From assembly GCA_022702545.1 (NCBI GenBank), contig JAHRBC010000008.1, positions 1,426,001-1,490,000 on the forward strand: a DNA stretch of 64,000 bases. Reading direction: 5' to 3'. Positions 35,675-46,498 of this stretch are shown here, piece by piece. A program made the translations under genes and the position numbers. The notes below the pieces were generated by a model. It was given only the letters and a program-made list of their open reading frames with translations. It did not search any database and was not told where the DNA came from. Each line of letters begins with the position of its first letter. Positions within the stretch are counted from its first letter, which is position 1. Origin of the DNA: Phycomyces nitens. Lineage: Eukaryota > Mucoromycota > Mucoromycetes > Mucorales > Phycomycetaceae.

Positions 35675-37189
35675 CACTGGAAAAATATATGCAAATCATG
35701 GAAATAACAGGTGTTGGTTATTGGGATATTATGTAACATAATAATGCTTGACAGCATAATATTATAAAATACCTAGCTGACATAATATTGGATTTTTGCC
35801 CAAATGGTATTGATTACTTTGTCATTATGAAAGGGAGCTTAGGTATATTATCTGTGTGCGAACCTTAATTGAAAGCCAAGTATCTGTAAAATTACAAATA
35901 TAGACTACTAAAAAACCCATTTATAAACCACCTGGATTCAAGAGGGCTGTTATTTTCTCAATTCTAGATGGTTTTGGCTGCCTATTGATTCATTTTATTG
36001 GATCAATTGCTTCAACAACACCTGGTATTGATCGGATTTTTAAAAAAACACATTTGATATTGATTTTGTTTTGGTAGGATATAATAATTTTGTATATTTT
36101 ATTATAATATTTTTATTTGTAAAAGCACTAGCAGTAATATAATCTCTTGATCTGGACTACATGGTCTTATTCTAATAATACGTCTAATGGTTCTTGCAGA
36201 CCATATTTTATTTCCTACCTGAAGGACATGGATTCCGATTATATTTACCTGACCAAGTTTTATAGTCTAGCAATTGAGTAAAAGAGCGCATTTTAGAATT
36301 TTGTTATAGCATTTGATAGAGTTGAAAGGCAAGGTACTTACTTGGCAATCGGGTATTTCATTAAATGAAAGAAACAAGAGTATACTGATATAAACAAGCC
36401 AATATATATTCATATGCTTGTAATAATGGATACATTTGGGCATGGATATACTATAATTAATATTAGAAAAATATTTTTAACAAGAGAAATAGTTCAAAAT
36501 ACATACCTTTGGCAGTTGAATAAATGGATATTTGGTTTACTAAGAGTATACAATGTAAACTGCAATCATGTTAGAGCAATGTCTTTTTTATAAATGAGAA
36601 AGTAAAGAAAGGAAGAAATACATACATGGGTGCAATAATAACTTTTTTGATAAACATGGATTATAAAATGATATCATGGCAAGTTGCGGCTATTTGAAAA
36701 TATTATGATAAGAGGCATGACCATGTAAAGAATATGATTGATAGTAATTACCTTTTGTATAAAAGAAATCTGATGTTTGGTACCCTATGTGTATATAATG
36801 TAAGATGTGAGAATTTTAGGTAATATACTTACATAGTGTTAAAGAGCAGAAAAGGAATAAAAGAATAGAAAATAAAAATAATTATTAAAATATCTATGCC
36901 CCCTGAAATACGCATGGTCATTCTCTCTTGCTTTGAAATCGGAGAGTCATGTTAATTATACATTGAAAGTGTCCAAGAAAAAGGTTTTGGTCTATATATT
37001 AATAGGAATTTGACTCCGTCATGGTTTATAGACAACGTATAATAGAGTCTCTTATATTCTTATTAATATCTATATATACTTCTTTACTCTTTCAATAAAG
37101 CTAACCATCATCTTCTTTATCATGTAAGTTCATAATGGGCTATCAAAATACATTATATATGCTGATTTATTTATTGAATAATTAAGAAA
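35675..37189 (-). other. U5 left arm: third transcription unit (small exons)
   Basis: Minus-strand exon-like pieces include one bounded by CACATAG before GGTACC (about 36784) and GTAATTACT (about 36752), and one after AAATAG near 36690. A donor GTAAGTATATTACC lies near 36832. No long frame and no recognised product. This is the same place and orientation as in the other copies. Confidence 0.35.
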
Positions 37190-38286
37190 ATGGCACCAAG
37201 AATCAATACCGCCAGAAATGCATCTGCAAATGGATCAATGGCCGTGTAGAACCTGTTTGTCCTTCTCTTGCTCCTAGACAAGATGTTGTTGGAGTTTCCA
37301 GAGAGGAATTTGATAACATAGTCAACCTCTTGTCACCTTGGATAAAAAAATGACAACCATGTGCAATGATGTCGGCACACTCAAGGATAGTGGAAGCAAG
37401 ATGATGACTTCCGTGGATGGTCTTGTCTTTGATGCAATGAAGAGACAAGAAGCTCCTCAGTTGGCCGGTCCACAGGCTATCCAGAGTAGTCATTTTGAGA
37501 TCCAACTGCGAGATGTTGTTGGCAACAGCAGAAACCCAAAGATCTTGGTAAATATTAAAAGTAAACACTGCTTGAATCATTATTAATCAATATAAACTAG
37601 AAACTCATTCGTGATCGCCTCAGAAACATGAATCTCAATACTGATGATCCCCAAAAAATAAGTGAGAATGACGCAAAGATGACTTGGGATGTCAGTGTTG
37701 GGTTGTCTGATGAGGTCAACAAGGGTGTGGCAGATGACTTGTTGGTGTATCTGCGTGGCCAGAGTGAGTCTGCTTTTGTTCCGACAAAAGAACTATGTGG
37801 TATGATAGTTAACAACTATTACAACTGCATAGCCAACAGCAAGCTCTCGTTGGAAGGCAAACTAGCAAAAAAAGAGGCAAACAGAAGAGGCAATCGCAAG
37901 ACAGACGTAGGTGGCTCTATAAAAAATAAGAGAAACATAAATATATTTATCATTATATTTTTTAGCTCTTCAAGAGACAGAAGAGAACATTTGCCAAACA
38001 CAAGGCCGCCTTCATCGAAAAGTTTGGGAGAGACTACAGTGGCGTCTTTTATAGAGATGTCATGTCTGATGACGAAAGTGATACAGACACAACTGTAACA
38101 GTGCTTTGCCCAAGCTGGCGAAGTGATGAGGTAGCTATAACATATATTTCCACTTTTATTATATGTTTAACAAAGAAAATATTTGGATAGTTGAATGAGT
38201 TCTTTGACTTTCTCGATACTCTTGCAATAAGTGATTTGGGAAAGAGAGCAGGCCAGCTGAAGGCTTGCCATCACATAGTTGTATCA

Positions 38287-39223
38287 CACCAAAAGAAATT
38301 TGATTACTAATTTGGACAGGTTTTCAGCACTTTTATCGGCGCTTGCTGGCAGCAATAAATCGCCTTATATAGAATAAGGAAATCTGGCCATAGAATGGGT
38401 TTAAATTATAGCTGCTAAAACGAATTTGGAAATAATGGGTTTTGGAATACAGCAATTTTATTTAGAAAAAATATTGGGAAAATATTAGGGGGGTTCAACT
38501 TTTATTAGAATTAGAATTAGAATTAGGCCACTACTAGGCCACTACTAGGCTTTTACTTGGCCTTTGCTTGATACCTGTCCAGAATTTACCTGGCTACTTG
38601 GACTCCAGCAAGGTTCACTGACATGATATATGGACAAGCAAGGTTGCAGTGTAAAGAGCCAGGGTCACAGACAAACTATTCATATAACCACAGACAGAAA
38701 TATCCATTGCTAGTATTGAAAAATGGCAAAAGTTAGTAGTTGTATTTACACTGATAATTATATAGTAAAATACCTTTGTTATGGATGAAGAATGATGCTG
38801 TTTTGTATGCCATTTCCTTGTCTAAAATGTAAACCATGTGTTAGTATGTGAAGTGTTTTAGCTTGCAGTGGCTTGTTTATTCATGTAAAAGCTTACCTCA
38901 TAATGACAAGCACTTGATTAAAAGGATCTTGATTAATTAACAAGTACAAAAGTAATATATGGTTTATTTTATTTACCAGAACTGATCAGAAGCATGATTT
39001 GAGTATTCTCTATAAAACTAGAGTATTAATCATCAGTCATTACAATTTTTGTTTGATGAGTAAGAAAAAAGAGAAAAAAATCGACTAGTAAAAATAAGAA
39101 GAAAAGAAAAAAAATGCCAAGACAAAATTCAAAGTCAGAAAACTATTTAAGTAATCATTGGTCTAATTGTTGACAGGCACCTTCTTTGGTTTTCTTTTTT
39201 CATTTACTCAACATCACTTTATA
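38287..39223. other. X 5' region, no gene
   Basis: AT-rich leader of X with a short GAATTA repeat (about 38507-38525) and duplicated CCACTAGGCC-like words near 38530. No reading frame of interest is present. TTTACTCAACATCAC precedes the ATG of the X gene. Confidence 0.5.
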
Positions 39224-41843
39224 ATGGGAAAGGAAAAGTTAACATATAATAAATGCTTGAGCAAAATTAAGCTCGTAAACCATTCTCTCATCTGCCACAT
39301 ATGTTCGCAAGAGTGCAGTACATTGTATAATCTTCAGCGACACATTCAGGCCCATAATCCAGTTACCTCTTTGGATTCATCAACTGAAAATGTACTCAAT
39401 CCCAACACCACAAATATTCCCGATTCACAAAGAGAATTTAATGTTGCGGAAGATGATCAAGAAGCAGCATTCCAAGCTGATCTTTCAGCCATGATTGAGG
39501 AAGAACAGGAAGAAGCCATGGGAGAGGATCTTTCATCTCTTAGAGAGAGAATTTTCAACATGGCATCATCAACAATTGACAGCAACAGGGAATCGGATCT
39601 TCCTACCTTGGCCTTTGAAGACTGCCAATCTCTTTTGGATTTTTCTGCTGCGTCTGGTGAATGGAATCGAAGCGTACCTCCCTTCTTTCCTTTCCAGAAT
39701 CTCCAGACTTTAGTCTTGCAAGCCTTTGTCGACGGTGACGACAGCATGATCTCTGTTTCCATGCTTACAAAGATCATGTATACTATCAATCTGCTGTTTG
39801 AGTTGAAGAAGAAAGCAGATGAGGCCAAAGCAGAGTTCAAGCTGCCAAAGGTCAGAACCTTGTTGAATTATCAGCTCAACAAGTTCAACAAGGTTCCTCT
39901 GTTCCCTACGACTGTCAAGAAGGTTACCATCAAGGCCACCTCAAATTTGGGCTCAGGCATCACCGGCCAAGAAAAGACTGTAGATTGTCACTTCAATTTG
40001 CCTTTGGATCACATACGTCTTCTCTTGGCAAACCCTCAAAAGGCACCATATCTTTCGGCTCTCCCTGATTTCACCAAAGATCAGTGTCTTTCTGTCCAGC
40101 AAGGCAAAAAATGGAGAAGAAATCCTTTGTTCCAGCATCCCTTTGTATAAGCAAACGGCAAAGACTTCTGGGTTGGTGATGTTGTGGTGCTATCCAGTGG
40201 ACAATCAGTTTTAGTCGAGAAGTTTTACCTCAGAAACACGCTCACTCTTTTTGATGGATTTCTTGTTGAACAAGGCTTTGACAGTGAAGGCCATCCTTTA
40301 CATAAAGTACAAAGCTCTCCTGTCGCATACGAAACTAAGTACCTGGATTCTGTTTGGCTCCCTCCTATGCTCTATAGTCATCCTAAGTACTGGATTTCCT
40401 CTGGTGAAGTATCTCTGAACCAAATGCACTATGGCCTGTTGTTCAAAAACCATCCTTTGCAAAAGCCGATATTCAACAGTGCCAACCAGTTCATTCGATA
40501 TCAGAAGGCCATTGTCGCCCCACTTGCTATCTTTTCTGATGATACCTCTGGAAAGCTGATGAAAACTCATGGTATGTATGACAGTGTGCTGGTAAACTTC
40601 CCTGCCATGCCATATGGTATGAGAAACCGACGCGAAAACAACTTCTTTGTCACCGCAGTTTCTCAACAAGCCAGATTCAAGTCGATGCATCTGATGCCCG
40701 TTCTCACTGCCGACCTCAAGTCCCTTGAAAATGGTGTTGAGATGTACTCGTCAGTCTATAACGAGACTGTAACTGTCTGTGCTCCACTGCTCTTCGTTAC
40801 GGCTGACAACGCCCGCCATGCTGAACTTGTTGGCTTGAAGCACTCAACGTCCAATTTCCCTTGTAGAAAGTGCTACTATCGCAACTTGGGAAGAGTGTCT
40901 TTTGATGAGTTCAACTCTGATCATCTGGTTTGCCACTGTCCACGCAGATCAAAGGAACATTTTGAGCTTGCTGCCGCTGACCCAACCCGCAAAGGGAAGG
41001 CAATTCCTGGTATCTTACCAAACATCGACGACCTTTACCTGGAAACAGAGAAGCCAACCGATAAGGTGCTTATTCTTGCTGATCTTGGATATAGTAATAC
41101 CGGTACCGAAGACCTACTGTGTCTGCAGTCGTTCGATCCCGCCCTTGATACACCTGTAGAGATTTTGCATACTGTTGCTCTTGGAGTATGTAAATACCTT
41201 GTTAACCATTTGTTCAAGGAAGTTTTAAAGGGAAACACTGCTTCACAAGTAAAGTTATCTGATCTGTTGGAGCAAGAAAAAGGTTCTAGGGACTTTACAA
41301 GGACTTTCAGAAAGAAGCTTAGACATAGTGGATCTTACCTTGGCAAGGAGTTCAAGATTCTGGTGCAAGTTCTGCCGCCGATTCTTAATGCTGAATTCAC
41401 AGACGACCCAAAAGTTTGTATGATTGCCAAGCCCTTTACAGAACTTGGTATTCTATCATCTTTACTGTTTGTTCGAGAGATAACCACTGACTTTGATCAA
41501 TATCTCAACAACATTGATAATGCTGCTTGCCGTCTGGTCAAGTCCTTGCACGAATACGATGTCTATGCTAAGACCAAGTTCAGCCTGACCCTGAAGACCC
41601 ACCTTCTGCTGCATCTTAAGGAAGACATCAAGAGGTTTGGTTGTGCTTTACATTTTGAGACCGAGAAAGGTGAACAATTTAACAAGTTCATCCGGACTCA
41701 TTTGGTGTATTCGAACCGTCGTGCTGATAACAGGGATCTTACCCATAAGTTTGGAAAACAAGATATGCTCAGACACCACTACGGCGGAAGGACCGGTAGC
41801 TGTGCCAAAAACGGTAGCATAACTACCGTTTTTTATGATTTTA

Positions 41844-42440
41844 GAGCACTTTATCTCCGCAGATTGTGGTTGAAAGGTAATGTCATCGATGCCGAATCAT
41901 AAAAGTCGCATGGAATGTCTTTTCATCTGGCAATGAGGTAGTTGTAGTACCATAGAAAGGGCTCGTAAGTTTTTAGGCAACGTTGTTTATTGAAATGAGC
42001 ATTTTATTTGGTGTTAAAAATGTTGCGCATTCTTGAAAAAAATAATTTTTCGCCTGTGTGAACAAAACGGTAGCATAACTACCGTTTTTTTGAAACAATT
42101 TTTTTGTTTTTGACATTATTAGTTATTTTATTTTATTTTATTTGGTATTGATATTTATTAGAGCACTTTATCTCCGCAGATTGTGGTTGAAAGGTAATGT
42201 CATCGATCCCGATTCATAAAAGTCGCATGGAATGTCTTTTCATCTGACAATGAGGTAGTTGTAGTACCATAGAAAGGGTCCGTAAATTTTTAGGCAACCT
42301 TGTTTATTGAAATGAGCATTTTATTTGGTGTTAAAGATGTTGAGCATTCTTGAGAAAAATAATTTTTCCCTGTGTGAACAAAACGGTAGCATAACTACCG
42401 TTTTTTTGAAACAATTTTTTTGTTTTTGACATTATAAAAA
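41844..42440. repeat. C1 tandem duplication, 317-bp period
   Basis: The block starting GAGCACTTTATCTCCGCAG occurs at 41844 and again at 42161, including the subterminal ACGGTAGCATAACTACCGT palindrome, with few differences. A single copy is found at the C2 left end (about 8550-8800). The duplication doubles the number of putative binding sites. Confidence 0.85.
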
Positions 42441-43581
42441 TTTTCTTTTTCTTTTTTCTTTCCTTATAAATATCAATACCAAATAAAATGGCTAATAAAG
42501 TGGCAAGGTTACTCATGGTCACACGCAGATTGTCATTAAACACGTAATATGGTGCAATGATAAAGAACTGATTACTACTCGGAGGGTACTGGATGAGCCC
42601 AACTTGATGCTGAATGTCATCCACATTGATAATGGCATATTTTGACTGGGTTGTTTGTCTAGTTGAGCTGTGTGACCGCCGTATTACGATTGGCACAGAT
42701 GAGTCATGGGCTGCTGTACCATGCTCTTTCATCACTTCAACGAATGCCAGAAAGTGCGGTGTGCCATCAACCTCTTTATGCTCGAAATAAAATTCCACGG
42801 TGCCAACAAACCAGCTTTGAATAGTTATATTGTGACGGCTAGATAAAAATATAAAAAATGCGAGTGATCTCTATTTTGTATTTTGACTAATACCAATACT
42901 CACTTTCTGTACAGACAGGTAAACATCACATGATGATTGCCACGTCTGGTCTCATTTTTATTCTTCGGTACATTCATGAAGCATGCACAGTTGAATTTTT
43001 CCAAAGACGAGAAGCAACAACAATCGTTGGGTCATCAAGTTCAATACTGTTCATACCACTGTTTCGCACATAGTACTTTGCCAAAGTATTCTTGACAACA
43101 GGGCTGCTGACACCTTCCACGTCATCATCATTCAAGCTGGCATGTCAGTTGAATGGCTCCCATAGCTGGGCAGCACTTACACAATCTGGAAGATCTAAGA
43201 AACTTGCTTCATTATATGTGGACGGCTGACTTGTACTAGGATAATTCTGAGAGCTGTTTGCTGAACTGACAAAGCTATGAACAGCAAAGCGCTCAACAAG
43301 CAAACTGGCATTTCTACCGCCCTTCAAGTTTGACGTGATAAGCTTGGAGTATACTCTAATTACTTTTTCTATGGGTAGGTAAGAGATTATTTGACTAATA
43401 ATAGCAATAGCAGCAAAGACACTTCTTGGTCAATGATGACAAAATCAACGTACCTGTCATCAATGATTGTGGCCAGTGAGGCACGGCTAGGACAATAGCA
43501 CTCCACATTTACAAGTGCAAAAGAATGTGGTGTGCCAAGAATATTCTTCAAGATACCTTTAAGAGTGCAAACCAGACTCAT
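42400..43581 (-). pseudogene. C1 decayed minus-strand gene remnant
   Basis: Fragments on the minus strand read MSLVCTLKGILKN (from 43581), then a piece from 43327 (SFVSSANSSQNYPSTSQ), then HFLAFVEVMKEHG and IIAPYYVFNDN (from 42798 downward). The last piece has a weak FAFVEW-like and Y-x-x-I resemblance to transposase C-termini, so it may be a leftover of the C-family transposase. The splice structure is unclear and function unknown. A homologous, more decayed stretch lies in C2 (about 8880-9230) and C0. Confidence 0.4.
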
Positions 43582-43590
43582 AAGAGAGAA

Positions 43591-43901
43591 ATGGCAGAGA
43601 ACAGCCAGGCAAGTTTATTAATTAACAAACATTTGAATATACATTATAATTAATACAATATTTTTATTATGTTATAGCAGGAAGGAGCAACCAGTTCTTT
43701 TCTTTCAGAAGATGAGGTATTTCAAACAGATGACGAGGCTGAATCACCAATCATGACAGATGTACTGTAAGTTAGAGCTTTTTTGTTGCTCATCTATTCT
43801 CAATTTAATATTAATATAATATTTCTACTGTTTGATATAGGTTTACACCACTAGGAATGAGCAATGAGCCTTCATCAAAGAGAAACAGACCAGGGCTTTA
43901 A
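43591..43901 (+). CDS. C1 small spliced gene, 54 aa
   Basis: Exons 43591-43608, 43681-43766 and 43841-43901 total 165 nt and are open. Intron 1 would use a GC donor (CAG|GCAAGT) and intron 2 GT-AG. The product is acidic then basic (SEDEVFQTDDEAESPIMTD ... SSKRNRPGL). The C2 counterpart (about 10640-10880) is recognisable but degraded. It could be the remnant of a longer gene's terminal exons. Function unknown. Confidence 0.4.
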
Positions 43902-44059
43902 TATTCTTTAGGCTGCTCTTATTGGTTCTCTCATATTTTTAGTATATGTTTTAGCACACTTTTTCTTTTCCTCTTTTCCTTTAGCTGTTTTATCTTTGCT
44001 TTGGTCCTCTCCTTTGAAATAAAATCGAATAACCCTCCATCACGTAAGATTGCCACCTT

Positions 44060-45140
44060 AATAAATGCCCGATTGGCATCTTGTATACCACATCTTCAGC
44101 TCTGTTGTTTTTAATCTAGGAATGAAACACACATCTCGCCCTTTTTCAAGCACCAAAAAAAATGAAATTTTTTTATAGCTGTATTATGCCGAGGTTAGTT
44201 TATATTTCTTTTCTTTTCTTTGCTCTACTTTTTTGAAGTAAAACTAAATGACCCTCCCTTATGTAAGGTTGTCAATGACATAAACATCCGATTGGAATCT
44301 TGTATACCACATCTTCAGCTCTGCTATCTTTAATCAAGGAATGAAACACTCATCTCATAATTTTTCAGACACTAAAAAAAGGTGAAAATTTTTTACAGCT
44401 ATATTACACTAAAGTTTGTCGTTCCCCACCTCCCTACCTGGGAATCTCTGTAGAATATGCATATTGTTTTCTTAATGATGTACTCATTCTGCCAACTACC
44501 ATTATATTCGAATTAGTTTTAAATCTTATGAGCTGACTTTACAGCAATATATTTTCTATGGTAAGAATATTATAATATGTTTACACTCTTTAATTAATCA
44601 TATTGCGCATTCTCTACTCTCCTTCTACTGCATCTAGTATTTACATCTGTACGTTCCATATAGTGGCATTAATTCAAGAGATGCTTGGTATACCGATTAA
44701 CAAGCACAATATATACTGGTATGCTATCAAAAACAATATGCTCGGTTTATTTGATCGCTTCATTCTCTGACCACGATATCTTTATAGCAATTGATGAAGA
44801 CCAAAGGCCTTCCAAGTCATGACAGTGATCCACAACAAGATGCTCGGCACGCTGATTAACAAGCACAATATATACTGGTATGCTACCCAAAACATTATAT
44901 TCGGTTTATTTGATTGCTTCATTCTCTGACCACAATATTTTTATAGCAATCGATGAAGACCAAAGGTGCTATCCAAGTCATGACAGTGATCCATAACAAG
45001 ATGCTTGGCACGTCGATTGACAAGCACAACGTATACTGGTATGCTATCCAAAATAATAAGCTCGGTTTATTTGATTGCTTCATTCTCTGACCACAATATT
45101 TTTATAGCAATCGGTGAAGACCAAAGGCCATCCAAGTCAT
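44060..45140. repeat. C1 interior tandem repeats (about 222- and 160-bp periods)
   Basis: A block with CTTGTATACCACATCTTCAG occurs near 44071 and 44293. A second series with GATTAACAAGCACAATATAT occurs at 44695, 44854 and (diverged) 45015. C2 has single copies of each (about 11050 and 11455). I see no gene here. Confidence 0.75.
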
Positions 45141-46498
45141 AACAACATGTTGTTGGCATCGTGTATAGCTTGAGTAAAAGGTTTGTACCATATACGTTTT
45201 ATAATATTAAATAGTATTTGCTTTTGGTATGTTTCTATATTATTATTATATATATTTTAATATTATTTGAAATAAATCGAAATTATAATAAAAAATAAAC
45301 TATTATTTCAAATAAATGGCAGTAAAAAAAGAATGGGTGCTAGTATATAAAGTAATATAAAAGAGAGGCTATAGTATATAAAGAAACGATTTTGGTTGGA
45401 TAAAAAAAACGGTAGCTGTGCCTATTCCTGCGTCATAACTACCCTTTTTTTTCGCACTAAAAAAACGGTAACAGCTACCGAAATCGCCTTATACAGAGTC
45501 TTTACTACCGTTTTTTTGGTGGGAAAAAACGGTAGTAATGCTACCAAAACGGTAGTTAGCTACCGTTTTTTCCGCCGTAGTGCACATTGCTAACGGAAGC
45601 TCATGGATTGACAGGACTACAAGAACTCGTGTACAAAGTGGACCCGGTATATCTGCCTTTTTTAATGATCAAGGAAGCAAATTTTCTGACAATTACTTTG
45701 GTAAACGTCAGGAATTTGTGGACAACAATCATGTAAACAGAAAGATTGTTGCTGGTGTCTCTGTCGCGTTTTCTTACAACCATGATGCCAACAGACTTTT
45801 TGCTGGAAAGGTGATGGAAAGTAATGGTGTTTTGTACATTCAGCATTACCAACTTTCCTCACCCAACCTGAACTTGGCAATAGTTGGCTGCCAAGCAACT
45901 GAACAATACTGCAAGTTGGAAGATGCTAGAATCGAATGCATGCTACATCTGACCTTAGGTGAGCACCTTTCTTGCATCAACCTCTTCAAGTTTGGATCTT
46001 ATCACTTCTTTTGCAAGAACTACTTCCGTTTTTTTACTTTAAATCAATAAAATTCTTTCTTCTTTGTCCTCTTTTTTTTTCAAAGTGCTTTTTAATTTCA
46101 GTTTGGGCTGTTAACTATTTCTATTGGCTATTTGTCAAAAAGTAACAGCAAGATTCAATTTTAGAAGTACCGACTCTCCCAAATTAGATTTATTCAGATT
46201 ATTCTGAAAAACAGGCAATTTTCAGCTCAGAATTGACTTTTATAGGCAAAAAAACCTTGTTTTAAACTCAATGACCCTAAATTACCATATTTATACGAGA
46301 ATTTCTTTTGGTGTGATCAAAAGCAATTCCTCGTGGCTTAGTAGCCAAAATGCCCACGTGGACAAAACGTGAATAAACAATTACTTGCATCTCTCATTCC
46401 TATACTTTCATTAATATTGTTTTGAATACACAAGTATTGTATGTTTTATATAAGATAGTGAAAGATAATAATAATAATAAAAAAAAAGAAAAAGAAGT

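Larger units (their letters stand above)
41777..45582. mobile_element. C1: non-autonomous CACTA transposon, 3806 bp, TSD CAC
   Basis: Left end CACTACGGCGGAA and right end TTCCGCCGTAGTG are inverted repeats flanked by CAC (41774-41776 and 45583-45585). ACGGTAGCATAACTACCGT palindromic cores occur near both ends. It shares termini, subterminal motifs and interior with C2. It contains a small spliced gene, a decayed minus-strand gene and several tandem duplications, but no transposase core. Confidence 0.92.
39224..46050 (+). pseudogene. X transposase-like protein (C2H2 finger), ~1005 codons, nonsense codon and C1 insertion
   Basis: ATG 39224 is preferred over an upstream ATG at 39167 because the family begins near the zinc finger. 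Segments 39224-41776 and 45586-46050 join in frame (3018 nt) once C1 and one CAC are removed. A TAA at 40148-40150 interrupts. Features in order: C2H2 finger (CHICSQECSTLYNLQRHIQAH), acidic segment, MLYSHPKYWISSGE, VTADNARHAE, CRKCYY, DTPVEILHTVALGVCKYL, LLLHLKEDIKRFG, and ETEKGEQFNKFIRTH with SNRRADNRD. The order resembles a widespread fungal transposon protein family with an RNase H-like core; I am not certain of its name. It is clearly different from the U transposases. Confidence 0.7.
38287..46315 (+). mobile_element. X: distinct DNA transposon (CACCAAAAG termini), contains C1
   Basis: Left end CACCAAAAGAAATT (38287) and right end in reverse complement CACACCAAAAGAAATT (46315). ATCA flanks both sides (38283-38286 and 46316-46319), and deleting X with one ATCA restores gene B exon 4 in frame. 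The left border could be shifted by two bases relative to the right. The element's own sequence is about 4.2 kb and carries one large intronless gene. Confidence 0.8.
37190..46376 (+). pseudogene. U5 gene B, two frameshifts and split by transposon X
   Basis: Exon 1 37190-37547 needs two frame changes (near 37236 and 37332) to follow the family pattern (SREEFDNIVNLLS then LDKKMTTMCNDV). Exon 2 37601-37906 is 306 nt. Exon 3 37966-38130 ends CPSWRSDE. Exon 4 38191-38286 is interrupted by X and resumes at 46320-46376 (AIPRGLVAKMPTW). With X and one ATCA removed, exon 4 is 153 nt, the same as in U1. The insertion and frameshifts make it inactive. Confidence 0.85.

Noticed and set aside
42331..42480. 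Lys-rich end of the minus-strand C1 frame as real protein
   Set aside because: It reads through the subterminal palindromic repeats, which are non-coding in C2.
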